Below are positions 1 to 10,969 of a DNA stretch of 64,000 bases, one piece after another. A model generated the notes under the pieces. That model saw nothing but the letters and a program-made list of their open reading frames with translations. It made no database searches and was not told the DNA's origin. The first letter of the stretch is position 1, and each line of letters starts with the position of its first letter. The stretch is from Spiroplasma chrysopicola DF-1 (GTDB lineage: Bacteria > Bacillota_I > Bacilli_A > Mycoplasmatales > Mycoplasmataceae): contig NC_021280.1 in the NCBI RefSeq assembly GCF_000400935.1, positions 124,001 to 188,000 on the forward strand, written 5' to 3'. Made by a program: the position numbers and the translations under genes.

Positions 1-104
1 ATATTAATGAAACAGTTTAATAATCTTCCACATAGTAATAAAAATCACCATAATTAGTTGTTATCTTGAATATTATAAAAAACAAAAAAATCTTTTGAAA
101 AGTA

Positions 105-132
105 TTGATATTTTTTTGTTTTTTTTTATAAT
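105..132 (+). promoter_or_regulatory. Promoter of the XRE-cupin/pot operon
   Basis: TTGATA at 105-110 and TATAAT at 127-132 are separated by 16 bases, close to the housekeeping sigma consensus. The first gene starts 60 bases downstream, after an AAAGGAG ribosome-binding site at about 178-184. Positions 1-104 hold no gene that I can recognise. Confidence 0.7.
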
Positions 133-191
133 TAACAAGTAAGTTTATTACAAACAAAAAGTTTAGTATTAGTAAACAAAGGAGTAAAAAG

Positions 192-725
192 ATGGGGTTA
201 GGAGAAAAATTAAAATTATTGCGTCAAAAAAATAATTTAACAATTGAAGAACTAGCGAATCGCTGTGAATTAACAAAAGGTTATATTAGTCAATTAGAAC
301 GCGATATTTCTTCCCCAAGTATTGAGACACTGCAAAATATTTTAGAAGTGCTGGGAACAACTTTAGGGGACTTTTTTAAGCAAGAGAAAAATCGCCAGTT
401 TGTTTACAAACCAGAAGATCGTTATGTTGTGGAACAAGAACAATATAGTATTGAATGACTTGTTCCAAATGCCCATGTTAATGAGTTAGAACCAATTTTA
501 TTATCATTAAAACCATATGGGGAATCACAACGGTTATTACCATTTGAAGGAGAAATTTTTGGTTATGTTTTAAAGGGAAACATTGAAGTTATCTCTGGCT
601 CAAGGACACAACGGGCCAATCCACAGGATAGTTTTTATTTATATGGCAATAATCAACATTATTTAAAGAATGTTACGAATGATGTGGCAGAGATTCTATG
701 AATTTCGACACCACCAATTTTTTAA
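192..725 (+). CDS. XRE-family transcriptional regulator with cupin domain
   Basis: Residues about 4-60 form a helix-turn-helix of the XRE/Cro type (LTIEELANRCELTKGYISQL). Residues about 85-177 resemble a small cupin barrel (PILLSLKPYGESQRLLPFEG, then FGYVLKGNIEV). The frame reads through TGA at 456-458 and near 698 as Trp and stops at TAA 723-725, giving 177 residues. It is the first gene of the polyamine-transporter operon, with 25 bases before potA. XRE-cupin proteins of this layout commonly control polyamine uptake or degradation genes, so it probably senses a small ligand through the cupin and controls potABCD. The ligand is inferred, not shown. Confidence 0.85.
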
Positions 726-750
726 AGGATTAATTTAAGGGGGAAAAAAG

Positions 751-1803
751 ATGGAAAAAAATATTTTAGAACTACGTAATGTTTCAAAACAGTATGAAGG
801 GAAAGTAGTTTTAAAAGGGATTAATTTAAATATTAAAGAAGGAGAATTTGTAACGTTATTAGGGCCATCAGGATGCGGCAAAACAACAACGTTAAGAATT
901 ATTGGTGGGTTAGAACAACCTGATAGTGGGGAATTACTATTTTTAGGAAAAGATTTGTTAAAAACTCCAATTCATAAGCGTGAGATTAACACTGTTTTTC
1001 AAAACTATGCGCTTTTTCCACATTTAAATGTTTTTAATAATATTGCATATGGGTTACAAATTAAACGGAAAAAATATGATTATATTGAAAGCGAAGTTAA
1101 AAAGTTTTTAAATCTAGTTGGATTAGCTGGGTTTGAAGATAAGAATGTTGAACAGTTATCAGGGGGACAACGTCAGCGGGTTGCCTTAGCTCGAGCTTTA
1201 ATTAATCGTCCAAAAGTATTATTGTTAGATGAACCAATGGCAGCTTTAGATGTTAAATTACGTAAAAAAATGCAAGGGGAATTAAAAGCCTTACAAGAAG
1301 AAATTGGAATTACTTTTATATTGGTTACCCATGATCAAGAAGAAGCGTTAAGTATGTCAGACCGTATTATTGTAATGAACGGAGGAGCAATCCAACAAGT
1401 TGGTACGCCAACAGAAATTTATAATGAGCCAGAAAATATTTGAACCGCCCAATTTATTGGTGAATCAAATATTATTGCTAATGCTGTTTTTGTTCGGGAT
1501 AATTTAGTGGCTTTTGATGATAAAGAATTTGTTTGTTCGGATCGCGGATTTGGTGAAGATAGTAATCAAATTGATATAATTATTCGTCCAGAAGATATTG
1601 ATATTGTTTCACCAACAAAAGGATTTTTTACTGGTGTTGTTGAAGAAATAATTTTTAAAGGGGTCCATTGAGAAATCATTGTTCAATGCCCAAAACGTAA
1701 ATTTTTAATCCATTCAACAGATATAGTTGAAGAGGGGACAAAAGTTGGATTACACTGAAATGTTGAAGATATTCATGTTATGTGAAAAGAAATTGATGAT
1801 TAA
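751..1803 (+). CDS. potA: Spermidine/putrescine ABC transporter ATP-binding protein
   Basis: The ATPase of a polyamine importer, 350 residues. Walker A GPSGCGKTT lies at about residues 38-46, the Q-loop in NTVFQNYALFPH, the signature LSGGQRQR near 136, and Walker B LLLDEP near 157 followed by the H-loop THD. After a TGA(Trp) at 1441 the C-terminal part (VVEEIIFKGVHW) is the TOBE-like regulatory domain of the PotA/MalK class. It has a strong ribosome-binding site (AAGGGGGAAAA) and is followed after 18 bases by the permease genes, the usual potABCD order. Confidence 0.95.
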
Positions 1804-1821
1804 ATTGAAAGGAGGATTGTG

Positions 1822-2799
1822 ATGGAAAATAAAAAAGGAAATAATTTTGTAACAAAAATAAAAAAGACAACAAAAAAAGTTAATCGCAGTATTAAAAATG
1901 GATTCCATAAAACAACCGCTTGATTTCGCGGTAAAAGTTTAGCAGTTTCTTATCAAGTTAAAAAGAGTCAGTGGTTTAAAAAAGGACTTAACCCATTGTT
2001 ATGGCCATATTTAGTTTTAATGATTCTACTAATTTTGATTCCGTTATTAATAATTTTACTGTATTCTTTTATTCAACCAACGGGGAATAATTTAGTATTT
2101 GCATTAAACTTTGAGAATTTTGTTAACTTTTTTTCGGAAAAAGCTTTTGTTATTTCATTATTATTAGCCTTGGGTTACTCATTCATTGCTGCAATTATCG
2201 CAATTATTATTGCCTACCCAGTTGCTTATGTAATGGCTTTTTGCCGCTCAAAATTACTATCAAAAAATATTTGAATTTTAGTAACCCTACCAATTTGAAT
2301 TAACATGTTATTAAAAATAATTGGGTTACAAACATTATTTAATTTAATTGCCCCAGGATTATTAGGGACACCGGTTTCAATTGTCATTGGGATGGTTTAT
2401 GCTTTTTTACCTTTTGTAATTTTACCAATTTATAATAGCTTAGATAAAATTGATAAATCATTAATTGAAGCGTCACGTGATTTAGGAGCAAATTGATTTA
2501 AAACTTTTTGAAAAGTTGTTTTTCGTCATTCAATTCCCGGAATTTTAGCAGGGGGAACATTATTATTAGTACAAGCGGCAACTTCATTACTAATTGTTAA
2601 ATTTATGGGGAATGGTCAAATTAGTATGATTGTTGAGGTAATTGAATCATACTTCTTTAAAGGTGGAAACTTTGGTTTAGGAGCTGCCATTTCGGTTGTT
2701 TTAGCCTTAGTAGTCTTTTTATTAATAGTTGTTTCTGGTTGAATTTCAAAACAATTTGAAACAAAAAAAAGGGGGCGTCGATATGAAAAACTTTCTTAA
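1822..2799 (+). CDS. potB: Spermidine/putrescine ABC transporter permease PotB
   Basis: Membrane permease half of the polyamine importer, 325 residues when TGA is Trp. About 50 basic residues precede the first membrane helix (about residue 60, [20 protein letters not shown]), longer than in most bacterial PotB. The coupling (EAA-type) loop reads [12 protein letters not shown]. Start ATG 1822 follows GGAGG. The end overlaps potCD by 17 bases, suggesting translational coupling. The function follows from family resemblance and from its place between potA and potCD. Confidence 0.92.
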
Positions 2800-5413
2800 A
2801 TCTTCTTACATGGGAATTGTAATGCTTTTTATTTATGTTCCGATTATGATTTTAATTTTATTTTCGTTTAACAGTGGAGAAAGTATGAGTATTTTTAATG
2901 GCTTTTCTGATCGCTGATATAAAGAACTAGCTCATCAACAAGCCTTTTTGCAAAGTATTATTGTCTCAGTTTTTGTTGCTGTTATTGCGACAATTATTTC
3001 AACGATTATTGGAACTTTTGCTGCTTTAGGGTTAAGTAAAGCTCGCAAAGTAACCCAAAAAATGACCTTGTCAATTACAAATATTCCTTTAATTAACGCT
3101 GATATTATTACTGCTGTTGCTTTAATGATGCTATTTATTGCGATGGGAGCTAATTTTGGTTTGTTAACATTAGTTTTAGCTCATATTTCATTTGATATTC
3201 CTTTTGTAATTATGACAGTTCTACCACGCTTACGAAAAATTGATCAAAAATTAATTGAAGCGTCGTTAGATTTAGGTGCAAAGCCATCACAAACATTACG
3301 AAAAGTAATTTTACCAGTATTAAAACCAGCAATTATTGCTGCTGCAGCGATTGCTTTTGCAATGAGTTTTGATGATTTCATTATTTCTTATTTTACGGGG
3401 GGAGCTGATGTTAATGTTGCAACTTTCATTTATACAATGAAGCGCATTAAACCATTTATTAATGCCTTTGGAACTATTTGCATTGCAATTATTGGTTTTG
3501 TTATTATTGGTTGAAATGGTTGAAATTTGTATAAGCTTCAACATGAAAAATTCCGAAAAGAAATGTTAAAAGGAACTTATAAAGATAAAGATATTATGCG
3601 CTATGAAATTAAATTAGCCCGTTGATATCATTGTCTAAATCGTAATACTTTTAAAACTGAAAAACAAAAAGAAGTATTACGCTGAAAAATTATTCGTTGG
3701 GAAAATAAATATGAACGCGCTGTTTTATGGGTTAAAAATAAACGGGAAAGTTTTATTGAACGCCAACAGCAAAAAGAAAACATTAGTAAAATATCACGGA
3801 AAAATTTCCGTTGACTTGCGAAAAGCTGAAAACCGTTATCATTAACTTTGGTAACGGTAGGATCAATTGGATTATTAACAGGGGTTTATATTGTTAATAA
3901 TACCTATGATTTAATTGTGGCCAACTGAGGAGGATATATTACCCCAGAACTATTAACTAATTTTCAAAAAGAATATAATGTTAAAGTGAAATATACTGTT
4001 TATGATAGTAATGAAACGTTAGATAACAAATTATATACAACAAGATATGATGTAATGGTACCAAGTGATTATATGGTTGCTAAGTTTGCGGAAACTAATA
4101 AAATTAAACCAATTGATTATGAAAAATTAAATGCTGTTAATAAAGAATTTAATATTATTAAACCAAATTCAAATTTCAATGGAGATATAACAGGATATCA
4201 AATTGGTAATAAATTATTTAATGATAAAAATATTGATATTGATGTTGTTAAAAAAGCAAATCCAGAATTTTATCAACAATGTGTGGTAAATCCTAATCCG
4301 GAAGTGGCATACTGTTTAAATAAAAATAATGTTGCCTCATTAAATAATGGACTGTTAAGTATTTTAAATAAAAATAGTGTAAGTGTGATGGAAGATTTGG
4401 ATAACACAAGCAATAATACAATTGCTAATTATAGTCTTCCTTATTTTTGAGGTGATGTGTCATTATTGATTCGTCCAACGGATAGTAATTTACAGTTTTT
4501 ACAAACAATCTTTGATGAATTAAATCAAAAGTTACCATCGACAGTAACAGGACAATATGGAGTAACTAAACAACCATGAGTTGATGGGCGTGACCAATAT
4601 GTTTTAAACACTGTCCAATATGATGAGGTTGAAACAAATGGTTTATCATGAGATATTTTATGAAAAGCTGCCCAAAATAAGAAAAAAGTCTTATTAAACA
4701 ATGACTATCGTAATATTTTTATGTTAGCAAATCAAAAAAATTATTTTAGTCCAATTCCAACAACAAAAGCCCAAGTTGATCAAAATTTCCAAGATTTAGA
4801 AACATTATTTAAATACAATAATGTTGCCTTAATGAACGATGAATTAATTAATGCAGTTGGGGATGGAGAATTTGATTTTGCCTTTATGTACAATGGGGAT
4901 GGAATTTATGCTGATCAATTATTTGCAGCCAGTGGCAAAGAAGCAAGCAATAATAAAATTATGATTGTGCACCCAAATGCAACACCTACCGGAAAAGCAA
5001 ATCAAATTGAAGGAACAAACATTTGAAGTGATAATATGGTTTTATCGAAATCAGTTGGCAATGAAGAATTAGCTTATAAATTTATGAATTATATTATTCA
5101 AAATAGTAATATTTTATCAGAAGAGTTAGGTTATACTTCACCATATCAACAAACAATGGATTTTGAAACAAATTATGGTTATTATCAAAATGATGTTGAC
5201 CCTGATTCAGGGGAAATGATTAATTACCAAGAAAACTATGTTCCAGTTGGAAAACTATGTACTGATGAAAAAATTAGTGCTGGCGATTGTACAATTGACC
5301 AAAAAGGACAATACGTTTCAAAACCAAGGCTATCGGATGGTCCATTTACAGTAACAAAGTTAGACCAGTATATGGTTGATCGTTATAATGTTTTAATTGC
5401 TGGAAAAAATTAA
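2783..5413 (+). CDS. potCD: Fused PotC permease - PotD substrate-binding protein
   Basis: A single 876-residue frame with many TGA(Trp) codons. Residues 1 to about 245 are a PotC permease with the coupling loop KLIEASLDLGAKPSQTLRKV. A charged linker (about 250-345) follows, then a membrane helix (about 350-370, LTLVTVGSIGLLTGVYIVNN). The remainder is a PotD-like extracellular binding domain starting LIVANWGGYITPELLTNFQKE. The binding protein is thus held at the membrane by fusion instead of a lipid anchor, as known in some mollicutes. I chose ATG 2783 over an upstream in-frame start at 2729, which would lie well inside potB; GGGGG sits just before 2783. A strong terminator follows. Confidence 0.93.
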
Positions 5414-5417
5414 GGAT

Positions 5418-5456
5418 AAAAGTTTTGTTATTTTTAACGAAACTTTTATTTTTTTA
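5418..5456 (+). terminator. Terminator of the pot operon
   Basis: Stem AAAAGTTTTGTT with AACGAAACTTTT around a short T-rich loop, followed by a T-run. It sits directly after the potCD stop. Confidence 0.85.
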
Positions 5457-5501
5457 AAAGAAAAACTGGATAATTTTGGGATAACTTAATGAGGTGAGAA
5501 T

Positions 5502-6041
5502 ATTAAGAAGCGTTGACTTTATTTTTTACTTTTTGGCTTAGTAGTGTTGGTTGCCCTAGGAGGGTTTATTTTTAGCAAAATGAGTAAAACAAATAACAAC
5601 AGTTCGAAAGAAATTAATTTAATTGAACATCAAATTAATTTTCTTAATGAATATAATTTACCGTTAATTGATGAAGAAATTATTCCTAAACCTATTATTT
5701 TAGGACCTTCTAATCTTGGCGAGAATCTTAAAACAATTTTAATTAACCAACATTTTTTGTTCGCTAATTTTGAAAAGATTAATGGAAACACTTTAGATAA
5801 AAAAATTACTGAAAGTATGACAGTTAAATTAACTCCAATTGCTAAATATATTAGATGAATTCCTCTTCGAGGATTATCAAAACAAGATTTAGAACAAGTT
5901 AATATCCCGGAAATAATTTGTAATAATATTTTAAAATTAATTACGCCCTTGGGGGTTAATTATGAAAAAATTTTAGCTGATTACTTAAAGGGAGGATATA
6001 AAAAATATTTTACGCTGCTAAAAATGTTTTGTGTTTTTTAA
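5502..6041 (+). CDS. Single-pass membrane protein in the comEA position
   Basis: About 179 residues: KKRW, then one hydrophobic helix (LYFLLFGLVVLVALGGFIF), then an extracellular part. No ATG lies near the ribosome-binding site GAGGTG (5491-5496). The frame would begin at ATT 5502; the first conventional codon is GTG 5544, inside the membrane helix. Near the end, LSKQDLEQVNIPEIICNNIL faintly resembles the helix-hairpin-helix of ComEA, but the match is too weak to assert. It overlaps or abuts comEC, and the order here-comEC-holA-rpsT mirrors the Bacillus comEA-comEC-holA-rpsT block. The DNA-receptor role is therefore an inference from position plus topology. Confidence 0.6.
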
Positions 6042-8095
6042 AAGATTGTCTAATTAAATTAGAAAAATCTTATTTAAATTATGTTTTTATTGCAATTTTT
6101 CTGGGGTTAGCAATTATTAAACAAAATTATTGATTCTTTTTCCCTATTCCTTTTTTAAGTTTAAGTATTTTTTTGACAGGTAAAAAAACTTATTGGCTTT
6201 TAATTATTATTTTTCTTTTTTTAATTCATTTAATAATTTTAAGATCATCTTCATCTGTTACCCTAAATAAAAATCAAGAAATTAATTTTAAAATTATTTA
6301 TCAAGGGGCAGGATATTATTTTATTAAAAATGGTACCCAAACTTTTTACTTATCAACCCAAGAAACTTTTCATTTAGATGATAATGTTTGGGCGTATGGA
6401 AATTTTACAAAGATAAAAGCTGCAATTAATATTTATGAATTTAACCAGGCAAAGTGATTACAAGGTCAGGGGATAACATGGCAGTTTAATTTAACTAAAA
6501 TTACTAGTCAAAAGGCTAGTCAAGGGTTACGTGCAATTATTCAACACTATTTATTAGCTGATGAAAATAATATTGATTTTATTCAATTGATTTTTTTTGG
6601 TGTGAAAACAAAAGGGGCTAGTGAATTATATGAAAAGTTTGTGCAATTAGGAATAATCCATTTATTAGTTATTTCTGGTTTTCATATTAATCTTTTCTTT
6701 TGAATTATTAATACTATTTGTTGTAAAATTTTTTGTTTTAAGTATACTTTTCTATTATCATTTCTGATCGTGTTTTTTTATATTTATCTTTTAAATTTTA
6801 ATTTAGCAAGTTTACGAGCTGGAATTTTCATGTTTTTGTTTACTTTAAAAAATAAACTGGCATGGGATAAAATTAGTAAAACAATGATTTGAACAATGAC
6901 ATTACTTCTAGTGCTAGCTTTAAAACCTTATGCTTTTTTAAATAGTGGGTTTACTTTTGGTTTTGTAATTTCCTATGTTTTAATAGTCATCCAATTAAGA
7001 TTACAACACTTAGTTTTATTCAAAAAAATCTTGATATACAATTTAATTATTTTTCTTGTTAGTTGAATTTTAACGGCTTATTATAATTATGCTATTAATT
7101 TCACTAGTATTCTTGTCACAATCATATTAACACCCTTTATTGAATTAACTTATCTTTTTAGTTTTATGATTATTTTTATTAAACCATTACATATTATTTA
7201 TCAATGACTCTTTTTTGTGTTGAATAATTTTTCGGAAGTATTACTCAAAATTAATGTTGTATGGCATACTGGAGCTTTTAATTTTTGATTGGTATGAAGT
7301 TATTATGGGCTACTAATTATTGCTTATTTAAATTGAGGATATTTTCAAAAACTTATTATGTTAGGAGTATTGTTTTTTAGTATTATCCTAATTTTTTTAA
7401 ACTGGATGGCTAGTCCACGCTATAGTTTAACAATGCTTAATGTTGGTAATGGTCAAACGATTGTTATAACAGATAAGTTAAATTTTAAAACAGTTTTATT
7501 TGATGTTGGTGTTGAAATTGGTAAGAGTAAAAATCTTGTGCGGGATTATTTGAAATGACAAGGAATTAACTTTATTAATGCTGTTTTTATTTCTCACTAT
7601 CACTTAGACCATTATAATAATCTTTCGCAAGTAAAAACTAATTTTTATCTGGGGGAAATAATTGATAATCAAACACTTGGAGATTACTGAAAGTTTGGGG
7701 CGCTGGGATTCTTAATCCTCCATAAAACAGTTGGGGCGGAAAACGAAAATAGTAATTCCTTGGTTGTTTTAGCTACGATTAATCACTATCACTTATTATT
7801 AACAGGTGATATTACAAAAGAAGAAGAACTTAAAATGTTAGATTTATCCTTGCCCCAAATCGATTTTTTGCAAGTAGCTCATCATGGGTCAAAAACTTCA
7901 TCACATATTTCATTTTTAAAAAAAATTAAACCAAAGATTTGTTTTATTTCTGATGGCCCCCATAAGAAAATTTTAGCTCCCGAAACATTGAAAAATCTTC
8001 ATAGTGTTGGTTGTCAAAATTATGAAACTAATGGTCAGCAAAATGTGCAGGTAGAATTTTTTGATAATTTCAAAACCAAGGTTATTAATTTTTAA
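6005..8095 (+). CDS. comEC: ComEC/Rec2-family DNA uptake channel
   Basis: About 696 residues with TGA as Trp. N-terminal membrane helices lead into the competence domain with the family motif HLLVISGFHINLFFW. The C-terminal third is a metallo-beta-lactamase-like domain: LNVGNGQTIVI, FDVGVEIG, the metal motif ISHYHLDH, LLLTGDI and VAHHGSKTS. ComEC carries single-stranded DNA across the membrane in natural transformation. The start is unclear: GGGAGG lies at 5989-5995, an in-frame TAA at 5999 bounds the frame, and the only nearby codons are ATA 6005 and TTG 6029. The frame is otherwise intact, so the gene may work. Housekeeping roles in DNA uptake for food are also possible. Confidence 0.88.
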
Positions 8096-8140
8096 GATAG
8101 TAGGATATAATATAAAAAACATCTTAAGAGAGGTAATAAC

Positions 8141-9109
8141 ATGTTCTTAATCTATGGGGAAGATGCATATTTAATAAATTTGCAAAAAGAAAAAATTTTA
8201 AAGAAAATTAATATTAATGAAGTATATAGTCTTGATGAATACAGTTATTTAGAAGATTCGCTGTTAGACATTTTAAATGATGCTAATACAATTCCAATGT
8301 TTGCCGAAAAGCGGATTATTTTAGTTAATGATAGTTATTTTTTAACCGAAGAAAAAATTAAGGCAAAAATTGACAATAAAGACTACTTACCAAAATTAAT
8401 TGAATATCTAGAAAATCCTAATCCTAATACCTTTATCATTTTTATTTGCCCAGTAAATAATATTAGTAATCGGTTAAAAATTACAAAAAAAATGTTGGAA
8501 TTAACTAGTGTTTTAAAAGCAATTAACTTATCGTATAATGAATTAACAAGATTTATTGCTAATTATATTCAGCAAAACAATGGTACTATTAGCGATCAAT
8601 TAATTAATAGTTTAGTTGAATATCTGCCAAATAATTTGTATATTATTAAGAATGAACTTGATAAGTTATTACTAATTAGCAATAACATTACCAAAGAATT
8701 AATTGAGCATAATTTAACAAAATACCTTGATACAGATATTTTTAAAGTTGTAAATTATTTATTAGCCAATGATTTAAATAACTTTTTAAGTAATTATCAT
8801 TATTTAAAGGCACGAGGATTAAGCGATATTGCCTTGATTGCTTTAATTACAAATAATGTTATTTTAACCCGTGACATCATTGTCTTATCTATGTTAAAAA
8901 AAACACCATCCGAAATTGCAAATTTATTAAAAGTTCACCCATTTCGGGTTAAAAAAATATCAGAAATTCTTTCTAATTTCAGTTTGAAAAAGGCCAATGA
9001 TTTAATATTAAATTTATTTTCAATTGATTATAATATTAAAAAAGGTATAATTAACAGAGAAATAGATAGTGATTTATATTTTATTAAATTATTTAATATT
9101 AATCGTTAA
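8141..9109 (+). CDS. holA: DNA polymerase III delta subunit
   Basis: 322 residues, the usual size. The N-terminal FLIYGEDAYLINLQKEKIL is the characteristic opening of HolA, and PMFAEKRIILVND lies about 55 residues in. HolA opens the beta sliding clamp within the clamp loader. Start ATG 8141 follows AGAGG. It lies 45 bases after comEC, the standard Firmicutes order. It contains no TGA codon. Confidence 0.92.
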   Translation: MFLIYGEDAYLINLQKEKILKKININEVYSLDEYSYLEDSLLDILNDANTIPMFAEKRIILVNDSYFLTEEKIKAKIDNKDYLPKLIEYLENPNPNTFIIFICPVNNISNRLKITKKMLELTSVLKAINLSYNELTRFIANYIQQNNGTISDQLINSLVEYLPNNLYIIKNELDKLLLISNNITKELIEHNLTKYLDTDIFKVVNYLLANDLNNFLSNYHYLKARGLSDIALIALITNNVILTRDIIVLSMLKKTPSEIANLLKVHPFRVKKISEILSNFSLKKANDLILNLFSIDYNIKKGIINREIDSDLYFIKLFNINR

Positions 9110-9148
9110 TTATTTTGCAATTATTATCAAAATTAGTGAGGTGAAAAA

Positions 9149-10573
9149 ATGAAAGAAAAGAAATTGTATGCCCAGACTGTTTATGGCTTGTATCATACCT
9201 TTAAGGACGATACGTTAAAAGCAGAAATAATTATTGATAAGGAATTTAAGCAATTAGTTATTCAAGAAATTTGCAATTTGTTAACTTTAGAAAAAGATTT
9301 TGAGACAGATCTAAATGGTGAAAAATACACTGTTGCTTTTGCCCAAGTTTTAGCTGATATTACGAATGAATCAGCAAAAATTGAAAAAAAAGATAATGCA
9401 AAATTTAGTGATTTAGATGAAAAGCATGCCAAATTTGTACAATATATTACACAAAGATTTAAATTTGATCGTGATGATATTATAAAAGAAGTAACAATTT
9501 CAGCAGAAATAATTGATAAAACAGCAGATTTTGTTAATAAAGAAGATTCATTAGCAAAAGCGAAAGAGATTAGTGCCAGTCAACTACAACCTTCTGCCCA
9601 AACTGTTCAAACAAATCAAGCACCAGGAGTGGCGCCATTTGTTGGAATGGGAGCAGGAATGCCACAATTTGATCCATCACAAATGGATATGAGTAAAATG
9701 ATGCAACAAATGGCTGATATGCCAATTCATCCTCGTCTTGATCCACGTTTTTATCCTTATAATACAAAGCCAAAGCACATGCTTTTATTAAAAAAAGTTG
9801 TTGCTGGTTTTGTAATCTTTGCAGCAGCGTTATTGGTTTTAGTATGAGCCTTAGGGAGTTTTTTACCAATTACAGTTTATCCAAAAGATGGATTTTGAAT
9901 ATGACGTAATGAATCACAAGGTTGAATTGGGGGATCTGGGCAACCACCAGAGCCAGCTGGAACCTTAGGATATGATTTTTTAACTAGTCTAATGTATAAA
10001 TTCGGTGCCGCGCCAGGAACACCAGCTTTATTTAATATTATTATGCCAATTTTACCAGGATTATTTTTAGGATATGAATTATTAGGAACAAAAAAATTTC
10101 GTCGTGATAATTATACTGTACGAATTTTATCAGTAGTTCTTTCTGCTGTTTTATTAGCATGAGCAGCATTAACAATTGTTCCGCTTTTAATTCCAAGTAC
10201 TTTAGAAAATATAGTTAATAGTTGAGGGATGCCTAAAACTGGGGCAAACGGGGGAGCAATTCTTCCATCTGAAGATTTGCCAAAGTTACTAAATGAAATT
10301 ATTAGTTTAATTCGTAGTAGTGCACGTTATCAGGCTTTAAGAATCTTTAGTATTATTGCTTTATCAGTTTCATTAGTAGCTGTTATATTAACATTAGCTT
10401 TATGTATTTATGCTCCACGCTTAGATCGCCAAAAATTAGTTCGTGCAAATGAAGAATATCAAAAAGCAGTAATGGCTAAAATGAGTGGACAAAAATATGA
10501 AATGGATCCAACATTGTTTGATGAAGAGTTTAAAGATGATAACTCACCGTTTAAACCACCATCAGAAAAATAA
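9149..10573 (+). CDS. Unrecognised multi-pass membrane protein
   Basis: 474 residues, continuous through TGA codons in the middle third. Residues 1 to about 150 are soluble, charged and mostly helical. A Gln/Met/Pro-rich stretch (about 150-210, GVAPFVGMGAGMPQF) links to four likely membrane helices at about 211-234, 287-306, 319-345 and 392-413. The C-terminus is hydrophilic and ends FKPPSEK. Between helices 1 and 2 is a Trp/Gly-rich loop. I do not recognise the family. It separates holA from rpsT, which are neighbours in Bacillus, so it is an addition to a conserved block. Ribosome-binding site GAGG, its own terminator. Confidence 0.8.
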
Positions 10574-10605
10574 AAAAAAGTTCAATTTTGAACTTTTTTT
10601 TATTT
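10571..10605 (+). terminator. Terminator after the membrane protein gene
   Basis: AAAAAAAGTTCAATTTTGAACTTTTTTT forms a stem of AAAAGTTC/GAACTTTT and a T-run. It may serve both this gene and the convergent rpsT. Confidence 0.8.
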
Positions 10606-10628
10606 TTGATACTAATCTAATTTTAATG

Positions 10629-10880
10629 CTAGTTAGCTTTTACCATTAAACTACTTTTTAGTCTTGAAGCTTTATTTTGATGATAAATCCCTTTTGTAAC
10701 TGCTTTATCAATTAAACTAATTGCTTCGTTTACTAATTCATTTGCTTTTACGTCATTTTCGACAAGGGCTTTTTCCGCTTTTTTAATTGCTGTCTTAACT
10801 GATGATTTAAAAGATTTATTTGCTAAATTAGCTTTTTCATTAGTTTTAACTCTTTTAATTTGTGACTTAATATTTGCCAT
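10629..10880 (-). CDS. rpsT: 30S ribosomal protein S20
   Basis: 83 residues, the normal length. [20 protein letters not shown] and the Lys/Ala-rich helices are typical of S20, which binds the 5' domain of 16S rRNA during 30S assembly. AAGGAG lies just before the start on the minus strand, and a consensus promoter lies about 40 bases upstream. Its neighbours holA and comEC match the Firmicutes order. Confidence 0.95.
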   Translation of the reverse strand: MANIKSQIKRVKTNEKANLANKSFKSSVKTAIKKAEKALVENDVKANELVNEAISLIDKAVTKGIYHQNKASRLKSSLMVKAN

Positions 10881-10921
10881 TGTTTTCTCCTTCTTTCCTG
10901 CTAACTATTAGACCCAGAATG

Positions 10922-10950
10922 ATTATAACAAATAGCCCTGTATCTGTAAA
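10922..10950 (-). promoter_or_regulatory. rpsT promoter
   Basis: On the minus strand TTTACA (plus 10945-10950) and TATAAT (plus 10922-10927) are spaced exactly 17 bases. The insertion sequence begins only 20 bases upstream of the -35 box, leaving the promoter intact. Confidence 0.85.
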
Positions 10951-10954
10951 GATA

Positions 10955-10969
10955 ACTTTTATATTTTTC
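10955..10969. repeat. Left 15-bp target-site duplication
   Basis: ACTTTTATATTTTTC, identical to 12129-12143 on the other side of the insertion sequence. The copies flank the TGTAA ends exactly. Confidence 0.85.

Noticed and set aside
1-104. Partial gene at the left edge
   Set aside because: No frame with protein-like composition or recognisable motif; treated as intergenic.
2729-2782. Upstream in-frame start for potCD
   Set aside because: It would lie deep in potB; the ATG at 2783 has a GGGGG site just ahead and matches the usual PotC start.
751-5413. Apparent multiple truncations and stop codons in the pot genes
   Set aside because: All internal stops are TGA at positions where Trp is expected; TAA and TAG occur only at gene ends. 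The genes are intact under the mollicute code.
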